Below, one piece after another: positions 42,757 to 51,592 of a stretch of 64,000 nt of DNA. This stretch comes from Saccharospirillum sp040881935 (GTDB lineage Bacteria > Pseudomonadota > Gammaproteobacteria > Pseudomonadales > Natronospirillaceae). The stretch's first letter is position 1. Each line of letters begins with the position of its first letter. The stretch is from contig NZ_JBBECH010000060.1 in the NCBI RefSeq assembly GCF_040881935.1, positions 1-64,000 on the forward strand. Direction: 5' to 3'. Below the pieces are notes generated by a model. It saw only the letters and a list, made by a program, of their open reading frames with translations, made no database searches and was not told the DNA's origin. The position numbers were made by a program, and so were the translations under genes.

Positions 42757-44373
42757 ATGAAAACTCTGCACAAAACGCTGGCAGCGGCTGTCGTTTCAGC
42801 CTCACTGATGGGCACCCCTGTACTTGCTGAAGACACCCACCCGATCACCGGCGAACAGCTGGCTGATGAACAGGTATTCACCTACCGCGCGCTGGATGAG
42901 TCCTCCTCCCTGGACCCACAGGTCGTTGAAGACGTCGATGGCTCCTACATCGTCCGCGACCTCTTTGAAGGCCTGCTCAATTCCGATGCCGAAGGCAACA
43001 TCGTGCCAGGCGTGGCCGAGCGCTGGGAAACCGACGACAACCAGACCTGGACGTTTCACCTGCGTGATGACGCCCAATGGTCCGATGGCGAACCCGTCAC
43101 CGCGAACGACTTCGTCTACGCCTGGCGTCGCGCTGTCGACCCTGAACTGGCCTCACCTTACGCCTGGTACATGAGCCTGATGGCGCTGGAAAACGTCGAT
43201 GCAATTCTGGAAGGCGAGATGGAAGGCTCGGCACTGGGTGTCGAAGCGCTGGATGATCACACCCTGCGCGTCAACCTGACTCGCCCAATGCCCTATTTCG
43301 ACCAGATGGTCACCCACGCCACCACCTTCCCGTCACCCCAGTGGGTGATTGAAGAGCACGGTGACAACTGGACCAAACCTGGCAACCTGGTCGGTAACGG
43401 CGCCTTTGTGCTGACCGAGCACGTGATTAACGAGCGCCTGGTCCGCGAGCGCAACGAGCTGTATTGGGACAACGACAACAACTTCATGGACAAAGTGGTC
43501 ACCCTGGTCATTAACGATGAAAACCAGGCCCTGAACCGCTACGACGCCGGTGAAGTGGACAAAACGGAGATCCCGGCGGGTCAGTACCCGGCTCAGGAAG
43601 CCGAGCGCCCTGATGAAGCCCATGTATTCCCGCACCTGTGCAATTATTACTATTCGTTTAACAACGAAATAGCACCGTTTGACGACGCCCGTGTTCGTAA
43701 GGCACTGGCTTATGCCATCGACCGTAACGTCATTGTCGACAACGTGTTGCAGGGTGGCCAGTTCCCGGCTTACACCTTCACACCAGCGCTGACGGCAGGC
43801 TTCACCACACCTGATGTAGAGTGGGGCGAGTGGACTCAGGCTGAACGCGATGCCCGTGCCAAAGAATTGCTGGCAGAAGCCGGATACGGCCCGAACAACC
43901 CGCTGCGAACCACCTTGCTATACAACACCGACGAAGCCCACCGCAAAGTGGCCATTGCCGTCACCGCGATGTGGAAGCAAAAACTCGGCGTTGAAGCCAC
44001 TCTGGAAAACCAGGAGTGGACCACCTTCCTGACAACCCGTGGCGAAGGCGATTTTGAGATTGCACGGGGTGCCTGGTGCGGTGACTACAACGAAGCCTCC
44101 ACCTTCCTCGACCTGATGCAATCCGGTTCCGGCTATAACGACGCCAAATATAATTCGGCTGAGTACGACCGCCTGTCGGCCGAAGCCCAGACAATGTCTG
44201 ACCCAAGCGCCAACTACACCAAAATGGAGGAATTGGCCGCAGAAGACATGCCCACAGCGCCGGTCTACCACTACACCGGGATCATTATGGTCAAACCCGA
44301 TCTGAAAGGCTGGCCTTATGAAGATGTTCAGCAGAACATCTACAGCCGTAACCTCTACAAAGTCGCACAGTGA
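42757..44373 (+). CDS. oppA: Oligopeptide ABC transporter binding protein, soluble periplasmic copy
   Basis: A 538-residue OppA-class protein. An ordinary signal peptide ends after PVLA (residue about 24) and there is no lipobox, so the mature protein should float free in the periplasm. The mature sequence follows the upstream paralog almost residue for residue, including GDYNEASTFLDLMQS and YSRNLYKVA at the end. An AAGAGG site precedes the ATG. A terminator follows, and the permease genes begin 200 bases on. Confidence 0.95.
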   Translation: MKTLHKTLAAAVVSASLMGTPVLAEDTHPITGEQLADEQVFTYRALDESSSLDPQVVEDVDGSYIVRDLFEGLLNSDAEGNIVPGVAERWETDDNQTWTFHLRDDAQWSDGEPVTANDFVYAWRRAVDPELASPYAWYMSLMALENVDAILEGEMEGSALGVEALDDHTLRVNLTRPMPYFDQMVTHATTFPSPQWVIEEHGDNWTKPGNLVGNGAFVLTEHVINERLVRERNELYWDNDNNFMDKVVTLVINDENQALNRYDAGEVDKTEIPAGQYPAQEAERPDEAHVFPHLCNYYYSFNNEIAPFDDARVRKALAYAIDRNVIVDNVLQGGQFPAYTFTPALTAGFTTPDVEWGEWTQAERDARAKELLAEAGYGPNNPLRTTLLYNTDEAHRKVAIAVTAMWKQKLGVEATLENQEWTTFLTTRGEGDFEIARGAWCGDYNEASTFLDLMQSGSGYNDAKYNSAEYDRLSAEAQTMSDPSANYTKMEELAAEDMPTAPVYHYTGIIMVKPDLKGWPYEDVQQNIYSRNLYKVAQ

Positions 44374-44395
44374 TCGTTTAACACCGTGCTGAGCC

Positions 44396-44422
44396 ACAGC
44401 GGCCTCCGGGCCGCTGTTTTTA
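44396..44422 (+). terminator. Terminator between the second oppA and oppB
   Basis: The stem CAGCGGCC-TCCG-GGCCGCTG is followed by five T. Its position inside an opp cluster suggests partial termination, which gives more binding protein than permease. Confidence 0.85.
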
Positions 44423-44573
44423 AGAACTCCCCCCTGCTCTTCAAACCACTTGACTGTTTCCTTTTTGTTTTCAAAGGTTTACGGGTTTATACCGAATTAC
44501 GTACGGTTTATTTTTCGGTTTGAACATCAGGCTGGGTAAAATCGCCGGTCAACATTTTGCAGGCAACTTCACT

Positions 44574-45497
44574 ATGTTCAATTTCGTGCTTCGCCGGATC
44601 GCTGTTGCGATTCCGACCCTGCTCATTCTGGTATCTGTTTCGTTTTTTCTAATGTTTTCCGCCCCGGGCGGTCCGTTTACGTCCGAACGCCCCATTCCCC
44701 AGGCGGTTATGGACAACATTGAAGCCAAGTACAATCTCGATAAACCGGTTTATCAACAACTGGGAATCTATATCTGGAACATTGTGACCGATTTTGATTT
44801 TGGCCCTTCATTTCGCTACCAGGACAGAACCGTTCTGGATCTGATTGAGAGTGGCTTTCCGGTTACCCTGACCTATGGTTTCTGGGCCTTCGTATTTGCT
44901 GTCGGTATAGGCGTTAGCCTGGGGGTCATCGCCGCGCTCAAACACAATACGGCAGCAGACTACAGCGCCGTCAGCGTGGCCATCGTCGGCCAGGTACTGC
45001 CCAACTTTGTTATGGCGCCGATACTGGTGCTGATCTTCGTGCTCTGGCTGGGCTGGCTGCCCGGCGGCGGCTGGCAAGGCGGCCAAATCGAGTTCATCAT
45101 CTTGCCAGCCATTGCACTCGGCACCAGCTTTCTGGCCAGCATTGCCCGCATCACCCGCTCCAGTATGCTGGAAGTGCTGAATTCCAACTACATTCGCACC
45201 GCCCGTGCCAAGGGCTTGCCGTTCAATTACATCATTTGGCGCCATGCTCTGAAGCCTGCCATGTTGCCGGTTGTTTCCTATCTCGGCCCGGCTTTTGTCG
45301 GCATGATCACCGGTTCGGTCATCATCGATTCGTACTTCACCACCGGCGGTATTGGCGTGCATTTCATCAATGGTGCACTGAACCGGGATTACGCCGTCAT
45401 CATGGGCGTCACCATTCTGCTCGGCACCCTGACCATTACCTTTAACATGCTGGTCGACATCATTTATGCCTGGATTGACCCCAAGATTCGTTACTAA
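44574..45497 (+). CDS. oppB: Oligopeptide ABC transporter permease OppB
   Basis: A 307-residue inner-membrane protein with six helices. The family opening is MFNFVLRRIAVAIPTLLILV. The EAA coupling loop reads LNSNYIRTARAKGLPFNYIIWRHALKPAML. The start at 44574 gives nearly the E. coli OppB length (306); a frame from 44520 adds 18 residues that do not fit. It is the first gene of oppBCDF. Confidence 0.94.
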   Translation: MFNFVLRRIAVAIPTLLILVSVSFFLMFSAPGGPFTSERPIPQAVMDNIEAKYNLDKPVYQQLGIYIWNIVTDFDFGPSFRYQDRTVLDLIESGFPVTLTYGFWAFVFAVGIGVSLGVIAALKHNTAADYSAVSVAIVGQVLPNFVMAPILVLIFVLWLGWLPGGGWQGGQIEFIILPAIALGTSFLASIARITRSSMLEVLNSNYIRTARAKGLPFNYIIWRHALKPAMLPVVSYLGPAFVGMITGSVIIDSYFTTGGIGVHFINGALNRDYAVIMGVTILLGTLTITFNMLVDIIYAWIDPKIRY

Positions 45498-45508
45498 GGT
45501 TTGATATC

Positions 45509-46438
45509 ATGCTGACGCACAAGAAAACCAATGTAGAAGTGCTTGCCGAAAACCTCGGCAACGAACCCATCGCCGGGCGCAGCCTGTGGCGCGATGCCAT
45601 GCACCGCTTCTCCCGTAACAAGGCAGCCATGGCCGGGCTTGTGATGCTGGGCCTGATCATGGTGTTTGCCGCTGCTGGCCCCTTTGTCGCTGCCTGGCAT
45701 TATTCGGACATCGACTGGTCGTTAATGGGCAATGCCGCCAATGCGGGCCAACCTTCCATCGCTAATGGTCACTATTTCGGCATCGACGACCTGGGGCGGG
45801 ATTTGTTCGCACGTACTGTTCAGGGCAGCCAAATATCCCTACTGGTAGGCACCATCGGCGCTTTGATCGCCGTGGTGATCGGTACACTCTATGGCGCGAT
45901 ATCCGGCTACTTCGGCGGCCGCGTCGACAGCATCATGATGCGCACCGTCGACATCCTGATGTCGATTCCCTACATGTTCTTTCTGATCTTGCTGCTGGTG
46001 ATGTTCGGCCGGTCTATTTTGTTGATCTTCATCGGCATTGGCGCCATTTCCTGGCTGGAAATGGCCCGAATCGTGCGCGGCCAGACACTGTCGATCAAGA
46101 ATAAGGAATACATAGAAGCCGCCATTGCCTCCGGGGTCCGCCCATTCAAAATCGTACTGCGCCATGTGGTGCCCAATCTGCTTGGCGTAGTCGTGGTGTA
46201 CGCCACCCTGCTGGTTCCGCAGATGATCCTGACCGAGTCATTTATTTCGTTTTTGGGGCTAGGCGTGCAGGAACCACAGACTTCCTGGGGGGCGTTGATC
46301 AACGACGGCGCGGGCACCATGCGCTACGGCACCCTCTGGCAGTTGCTGTTCCCACTCGGTTTTTTCATCGCCACTCTTCTAAGCTTTTTCTTTGTCGGTG
46401 ACGGTCTGCGCGACGCGCTTGACCCGAAAGACCGCTGA
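45509..46438 (+). CDS. oppC: Oligopeptide ABC transporter permease OppC
   Basis: A 309-residue membrane protein with an N-terminal OppC_N segment (SLWRDAMHRFSRNKAAMAGLVMLGLIMVFAAAGPF) and six helices. Other typical pieces are GTDDLGRD-like FGIDDLGRDLFARTVQGSQISL and the coupling loop EYIEAAIASGVRPFKIVLRHVVPNL. It pairs with OppB to form the pore. It lies 11 bases after oppB. Confidence 0.95.
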   Translation: MLTHKKTNVEVLAENLGNEPIAGRSLWRDAMHRFSRNKAAMAGLVMLGLIMVFAAAGPFVAAWHYSDIDWSLMGNAANAGQPSIANGHYFGIDDLGRDLFARTVQGSQISLLVGTIGALIAVVIGTLYGAISGYFGGRVDSIMMRTVDILMSIPYMFFLILLLVMFGRSILLIFIGIGAISWLEMARIVRGQTLSIKNKEYIEAAIASGVRPFKIVLRHVVPNLLGVVVVYATLLVPQMILTESFISFLGLGVQEPQTSWGALINDGAGTMRYGTLWQLLFPLGFFIATLLSFFFVGDGLRDALDPKDR

Positions 46439-46458
46439 GTCACAGGAGCCACTGAATC

Positions 46459-47430
46459 ATGAGTTTATTATCAGTCAAAGACCTGGGCGTCAGCTTCGAC
46501 ACTCTCGATGGCCAGGTCAACGCCGTCAACGGCGTCAGTTTCGACCTGGCCAAGGGCGAAACCCTGGCCATCGTCGGTGAATCCGGCTCGGGCAAGAGCC
46601 AGACCGCTTTTTCCATCATGGGCCTGCTCGCCCGTAACGGCCACGCCAGCGGCAGCGTCAAATTCGACGGTGTTGAAATTCTGAACTTGCCGGAACAAGG
46701 CATGAACCGCATTCGCGCCGACAAAGTCGGCATGATCTTTCAGGACCCGATGACCTCGCTAAACCCCTTTATGAAAGTCAGCAACCAGATGACCGAAGTG
46801 CTGATGCATCATAAGGGCATGTCACGCCGTGACGCTCTCGAGGAATCGATTAAAATGCTCGATGCGGTGCGGATTCCCGAAGCCCGCAACCGCATTCACA
46901 TGTACCCACACGAATTCTCCGGCGGCATGCGTCAGCGGGTGATGATCGCCATGTCACTGCTGCTGCGCCCGCAACTGCTAATCGCCGACGAACCGACCAC
47001 GGCGTTGGACGTAACCGTTCAGGCCCAGATCATGAAATTGCTCAGCGACCTGCAGCACGAATTCGGAACTGCCATCATCCTGATCACCCATGACCTTGGC
47101 GTGGTCGCCGGAGCCTGTGAAAACACCCTGGTCATGTACGGTGGCCGGGTGATGGAGTACGGCACCACCGAAGCCCTATTCGAAAACCCGAGTCACCCCT
47201 ATACCCAGGGCCTGTTGCGCGCCATCCCACGGCTCGATCAGGAAGGCGAGGAATTGCTAACCATTCCCGGCAACCCGCCCAACATGCTCAAGCCGCCGCA
47301 AGGCTGCCCGTTTCAGCCACGATGCAGTTTCGCGCACGATCGCTGTATTCACACCGAGCCAGCGCTGACAGACAACAACAGCCTGAACCGTGAACGCGCC
47401 TGCCACGTAGAACCGGAGGCCCTGGTATGA
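46459..47430 (+). CDS. oppD: Oligopeptide ABC transporter ATPase OppD
   Basis: A 323-residue ATPase with Walker A GESGSGKSQ (residues about 37-45), signature FSGGMRQRVMIAM and Walker B LLIADEPTTALDV. The Opp-specific C-terminal cysteine domain reads GCPFQPRCSFAHDRC. It hydrolyses ATP together with OppF on the cytoplasmic face. Its stop overlaps the oppF start by four bases. Confidence 0.96.
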   Translation: MSLLSVKDLGVSFDTLDGQVNAVNGVSFDLAKGETLAIVGESGSGKSQTAFSIMGLLARNGHASGSVKFDGVEILNLPEQGMNRIRADKVGMIFQDPMTSLNPFMKVSNQMTEVLMHHKGMSRRDALEESIKMLDAVRIPEARNRIHMYPHEFSGGMRQRVMIAMSLLLRPQLLIADEPTTALDVTVQAQIMKLLSDLQHEFGTAIILITHDLGVVAGACENTLVMYGGRVMEYGTTEALFENPSHPYTQGLLRAIPRLDQEGEELLTIPGNPPNMLKPPQGCPFQPRCSFAHDRCIHTEPALTDNNSLNRERACHVEPEALV

Positions 47431-48458
47431 CCGAACACATCCAAGCTGAAAACCTGACAGCCACCACGGCCGATTCGCGTGAAAAACTGCTGTCGGTCCG
47501 CGACCTGAAAGTCTACTTCGACATCTTTCCCAAAGGGGCCATGCCGTGGACCAAACCGGGTAAACTGAAAGCCGTCGACGGCGTCAGTTTTGACCTCTAC
47601 GAAGGCGAAACCCTCGGCGTCGTAGGTGAATCCGGCTGCGGCAAGTCGACCCTGGCGCGAGCGGTGATCCGCATGTTGCCAGTTGAAGGCGGCGAAGTGG
47701 TCTGGCTGGGCCAGGATCTGGCCCCGCTGAAAGACAAAGCCATGCGCAACCACCGCAAAGACATTCAGATGATTTTCCAGGACCCGCTGGCATCGCTGAA
47801 CCCGCGCATGACCATCGGCCAGATCATCGCCGAGCCGCTGGAAACCCATTACCCGAACCTGAACCGCGCGGAAGTCAAAGAGCGCGTCGCCGACATGATG
47901 CAAACTGTCGGCCTGCTCCCCAACCAGATCAACCGCTACCCGCATGAATTTTCTGGCGGCCAGTGCCAACGCATCGGCATCGCCCGGGCGCTGATCCTGA
48001 AGCCGAAACTGATCATCTGCGACGAACCGGTCTCGGCGCTCGACGTCTCGATTCAGGCCCAGGTCATCAACCTGCTGATGTCACTGCAAAAGAAAATGGG
48101 CCTGTCGTTGATCTTCATCGCCCACGATCTCAGCGTGGTCAAGCACATCTCCACGCGCATCATGGTGCTTTATCTGGGCAACGTAATGGAAGTGGCCGAT
48201 GCGGCGGATATCTACCGCCAACCACGCCACCCCTACACCCAGGCGCTGATTTCAGCGGTCCCGATCCCCGACCCGAAAATCGAACGCAACAAAGAGATCA
48301 TCCTGATCGAAGGCGACCTGCCCAGCCCGATCAACCCACCATCCGGCTGCGTCTTCCGCACCCGTTGCCCCCGCGCCGACGCCAAATGCGCCGAACAAAA
48401 ACCGGAGCTGTTGTTCGCCCGGGGCACGCATCAGGTAGCGTGCCACTATCACGACTGA
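47427..48458 (+). CDS. oppF: Oligopeptide ABC transporter ATPase OppF
   Basis: A 343-residue ATPase with Walker A GESGCGKSTLAR, signature FSGGQCQRIGIARAL and Walker B LIICDEPVSALDV. The Opp-type cysteine tail is SGCVFRTRCPRADAKCAEQKPEL. The signature has Cys where most OppF have Arg (GGQCQR for GGQRQR), a conservative oddity. It closes the operon, which ends in a palindromic repeat and a terminator. Confidence 0.96.
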   Translation: MTEHIQAENLTATTADSREKLLSVRDLKVYFDIFPKGAMPWTKPGKLKAVDGVSFDLYEGETLGVVGESGCGKSTLARAVIRMLPVEGGEVVWLGQDLAPLKDKAMRNHRKDIQMIFQDPLASLNPRMTIGQIIAEPLETHYPNLNRAEVKERVADMMQTVGLLPNQINRYPHEFSGGQCQRIGIARALILKPKLIICDEPVSALDVSIQAQVINLLMSLQKKMGLSLIFIAHDLSVVKHISTRIMVLYLGNVMEVADAADIYRQPRHPYTQALISAVPIPDPKIERNKEIILIEGDLPSPINPPSGCVFRTRCPRADAKCAEQKPELLFARGTHQVACHYHD

Positions 48459-48489
48459 GGGCTCGGGTTTAGTGCATTGCCAGGAGTCC

Positions 48490-48602
48490 GTGCCAGGCAC
48501 CGGGTATACCTCTCCAGGGTCGGCGTAAACCCGTCCATGGGGCCTAGACCGCAACGTCCCTGTTGCGGACTACCCTGGAGAGGTATACCCGGCACCTGAC
48601 AC
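48490..48602 (+). repeat. Junction palindrome, copy B
   Basis: Arms CGGGTATACCTCTCCAGGGT (48501-48520) and its exact complement (48572-48591) form a perfect 20-bp stem, extended outward with a few mismatches. Inside are the core GTCGGCGTAAA, a CCCGTCCATGGGG hairpin and the hairpin CCGCAAC-GTCCCT-GTTGCGG. It lies 3' of oppF, before a terminator. Confidence 0.88.
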
Positions 48603-48677
48603 TCAGTATGTTGCAAACTCCAAAACTCGAGATTTAAGAGTTCAGCCCGCGCTGGCTACCGGGTGATTCACAACAAC

Positions 48678-48706
48678 AAAAGGGCTGGTTTTAACCAGCC
48701 CTTTTT
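48678..48706. terminator. Bidirectional terminator between oppF and the beta-barrel gene
   Basis: The stem AAAGGGCTGGTT-TT-AACCAGCCCTTT has T runs on one strand and A runs on the other, so it can stop both the opp operon and the converging gene at 48728. Confidence 0.9.
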
Positions 48707-48727
48707 ATCAACTCCGGAAACAACCGT

Positions 48728-49297
48728 TCAAAAGTTCAGGGGTACTTCCAAACCAATATTGAAGGATGAAGCGTCATAGGTATTCGACCCCGAGTCATAC
48801 TCCAAGCTAGAGTAGCCTAGAACTATAAACTCCCACCCAGCCCGCAATACGAAACCGGTTGAGCTTTCATATTCGGTGGTATCATTTCCTATCGTCAATT
48901 TTGGGCTCAGATGACGAGTCAGGCCGCCACCAACAAATAAACCAGAGCCAATGTCATACCGAGCGGTCAATTCAACCGGAAACGCCGTTTTCGCAACATC
49001 GACATTGGATGCCATGGAAGACGAATACTTCCACCCGATAACTGCTCGCAAATCCAGCCCGGTAACCGGGGTTTCCACCAAAGCGCCCCCGTTAAACACA
49101 AGGCCATTGCCAGCGTTAAGCTCTTGTTCCGTTCCGTCCGTGTATTGAAGCGTAGCTAATGAATCACCACCAAACTGTCCATCTAACCCAATCAAAGGAG
49201 CTGCAGACCATTCCTCTGCCAATACCGACATTGGAATCATCATAACAACCAACCCCATCATGCCCTTCATACCACGAGCCAACCCGGCAAACCCCAT
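48728..49297 (-). CDS. Outer-membrane beta-barrel protein of unknown function
   Basis: A protein of up to 189 residues with a signal peptide (cleavage after VLA near residue 27). It has alternating amphipathic strands such as ALVETPVTGLDLRAVIGWKYS, FPVELTARYDIGSGLFVGGGLTRHLSP and TGFVLRAGWEFIVLGYSSLEYDSG. It ends in Phe (GLEVPLNF), as outer-membrane barrels do. It resembles small OmpW/OmpA-like porins in layout, but no family is firmly recognised. Starts at 49297, 49267 or nearby ATGs are possible. Confidence 0.7.
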   Translation of the reverse strand: MGFAGLARGMKGMMGLVVMMIPMSVLAEEWSAAPLIGLDGQFGGDSLATLQYTDGTEQELNAGNGLVFNGGALVETPVTGLDLRAVIGWKYSSSMASNVDVAKTAFPVELTARYDIGSGLFVGGGLTRHLSPKLTIGNDTTEYESSTGFVLRAGWEFIVLGYSSLEYDSGSNTYDASSFNIGLEVPLNF

Positions 49298-49521
49298 GCC
49301 CTTCTCCAGTCAATAAATTGAAAAGACATGATAAACAGGCGGGCTGCATTGTTTCAATACGTAACTCACACAAAGAGGCTTCACCGCTTTCGCAACAATC
49401 CATTGGCAATATTGCACTGTCCACACCTGTCCGTTTGGTTACAATCGTATCTATTGAGTAACAGCAAAGATTTAGCACTGAATACAGGGCACGATTTACC
49501 CGACATATTAAGTGGTGGCTG

Positions 49522-49614
49522 CCGGGTAGTCCTGTCCGGGGAAGTCTGAGGAATGGATGCCGAAGTCTAGGCCCCATGGATGGGTTCACGCCGACCCCGG
49601 ACAGGACTACCCGG
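49522..49614 (-). repeat. Junction palindrome, copy C (inverted)
   Basis: Arms CCGGGTAGTCCTGTCCGGGG (49522-49541) and its exact complement (49595-49614) make a perfect 20-bp stem. On the minus strand the core has GTCGGCGTGAA and a CCCATCCATGGG hairpin, but the second hairpin is replaced by a weakly paired arm (GTCTGAGG versus CCGAAGTC). The copy lies in the 446-base gap between the beta-barrel gene and ilvD, which otherwise shows nothing recognisable beyond upstream regions. Confidence 0.85.
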
Positions 49615-49743
49615 TTGCCAACACGAACGCCTGGCGCCAAAAGACCACGGAGCCATAGGCCAACGACTTGCGTTACACTGAGCCGACACCAATAAATCAG
49701 ACGGTGCCAATGGGCATTGTCATTCAAACAACAGGATTTACCC

Positions 49744-51591
49744 ATGCCCGAGTATCGTTCCAGAACCACCACCGCCGGTCGTAACATGGCTGGCGCCCGC
49801 GCCCTCTGGCGTGCCACCGGCATGAAAGACGACGATTTTCAGAAGCCCATTATTGCTGTCGCCAACAGCTTTACCCAATTTGTACCGGGCCATGTGCACC
49901 TGAAAGACATGGGTCAACTGGTGGCGCGGGAAATCGAAAAAGCCGGTGGTGTTGCCAAAGAATTCAACACCATCGCCGTTGATGACGGCATCGCCATGGG
50001 TCACGACGGTATGCTCTACAGCCTGCCCTCGCGCGAAATCATCGCCGATTCGGTCGAATACATGGTGAACGCCCACTGCGCCGACGCCCTGGTGTGCATC
50101 TCCAACTGCGACAAAATCACTCCGGGAATGCTGAACGCCGCCATGCGGTTGAACATCCCCGTCATCTTTGTCTCCGGCGGCCCAATGGAAGCCGGTAAAA
50201 CCAAACTCTCCGATCATGGCCTGGATTTGGTAGACGCCATGGTCATTGCCGCCGACGACAGCGCCGACGACGAAACCGTCGCCGAATACGAACGCAGCGC
50301 CTGCCCGACCTGTGGCTCCTGCTCCGGCATGTTCACCGCCAACTCGATGAATTGCCTGACCGAAGCCATTGGCCTCTCACTGCCCGGCAACGGCAGCACC
50401 CTGGCCACCCACTCCGACCGCCGCCGCCTGTTTGAAGAAGCCGGCCATCGCATCGTTGACATTGCCAAACGCTACTACGAAGGCAATGACGAATCGCTAT
50501 TGCCGCGCAACATCGCCAACTTCAAAGCCTTTGAAAACGCCATGGCGCTCGACATCGCCATGGGGGGTTCCACCAACACTATTCTGCACCTGCTGGCCGC
50601 CGCCCAGGAAGGCGAAATCGACTTCACATTAAAAGACATCGACCGCCTGTCGCGTCAGATTCCCCAGCTGTGCAAAGTCGCGCCGAACAACCCGAACTAC
50701 CACATGGAAGACGTACACCGCGCCGGCGGCGTTTACGGCCTCCTCGGTGAACTCGACCGCGCTGGCCTGCTACATTCCGAACTGCCTACCGTTCATTCCG
50801 CCACTCTGGCCGAAGGCCTGGCCCAGTGGGACATCATGCGCACTGAAGACTCAGCCGTAAAACAGTTCTTCCGCGCTGGCCCGGCGGGCATTCCCACCCA
50901 GGAAGCCTTCAGCCAGTCGACCCGTTGGCCCACGCTCGATGGTGATCGCCAGAAAGGCTGCATTCGCAGTGCCGAACACGCCTACAGCCAGGAAGGCGGC
51001 CTCGCCGTGCTGTATGGCAACATCGCCGAAGACGGCTGCGTGGTAAAAACAGCTGGGGTCGACGAAAGCATTCTGACCTTCCGCGGCAAGGCCCGCATTT
51101 TCGAAAGCCAGGATTCCGCCGTCGCCGGTATTCTCGACAACCAGGTGAAAGCTGGCGATGTCGTCATCATCCGCTACGAAGGCCCCAAAGGCGGCCCGGG
51201 CATGCAGGAAATGCTGTACCCGACCAGTTATCTAAAATCCAAGGGCCTGGGTAAAGACTGCGCGCTGCTCACCGACGGACGCTTCTCCGGCGGCACCAGC
51301 GGCCTATCAATCGGCCACGCCTCGCCCGAGGCCGCTGCCGGTGGTGCCATCGCCCTGATTCAGGACGGCGACGACATCGTCATCGACATCCCCAACCGTT
51401 CAATCAATGTCGATGTTTCGGATCAGGTGCTAGCAAAACGCCGTGCCGACATGGCAAGCAGGGGTGCCCAGGCCTGGAAACCGGCCGCACCGCGCAAACG
51501 CAAAGTCACCGCCGCCCTGAAGGCCTACGCCTTGCTGGCGACCAGTGCCGACAAAGGCGCGGTTCGCAACCTGGATATGCTAAAAGACTGA
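49744..51591 (+). CDS. ilvD: Dihydroxy-acid dehydratase
   Basis: A 615-residue Fe-S enzyme of branched-chain amino acid synthesis that dehydrates dihydroxy acids to 2-oxo acids. Cluster and active-site motifs include SNCDKITPGM (Cys about 122), CPTCGSCSGMFTANSMN (Cys about 195) and the serine region GRFSGGTSGLSIGHASPEA. The start at 49744 gives the E. coli length (616); nine extra codons from 49717 do not fit. The mutY gene follows almost without a gap. Confidence 0.97.
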   Translation: MPEYRSRTTTAGRNMAGARALWRATGMKDDDFQKPIIAVANSFTQFVPGHVHLKDMGQLVAREIEKAGGVAKEFNTIAVDDGIAMGHDGMLYSLPSREIIADSVEYMVNAHCADALVCISNCDKITPGMLNAAMRLNIPVIFVSGGPMEAGKTKLSDHGLDLVDAMVIAADDSADDETVAEYERSACPTCGSCSGMFTANSMNCLTEAIGLSLPGNGSTLATHSDRRRLFEEAGHRIVDIAKRYYEGNDESLLPRNIANFKAFENAMALDIAMGGSTNTILHLLAAAQEGEIDFTLKDIDRLSRQIPQLCKVAPNNPNYHMEDVHRAGGVYGLLGELDRAGLLHSELPTVHSATLAEGLAQWDIMRTEDSAVKQFFRAGPAGIPTQEAFSQSTRWPTLDGDRQKGCIRSAEHAYSQEGGLAVLYGNIAEDGCVVKTAGVDESILTFRGKARIFESQDSAVAGILDNQVKAGDVVIIRYEGPKGGPGMQEMLYPTSYLKSKGLGKDCALLTDGRFSGGTSGLSIGHASPEAAAGGAIALIQDGDDIVIDIPNRSINVDVSDQVLAKRRADMASRGAQAWKPAAPRKRKVTAALKAYALLATSADKGAVRNLDMLKD

Positions 51592-51592
51592 T

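Noticed and set aside
49164..49823. Minus-strand frame of 219 codons between the beta-barrel gene and ilvD
   Set aside because: It overlaps both genes antisense, crosses a palindromic repeat, and its composition is not protein-like.
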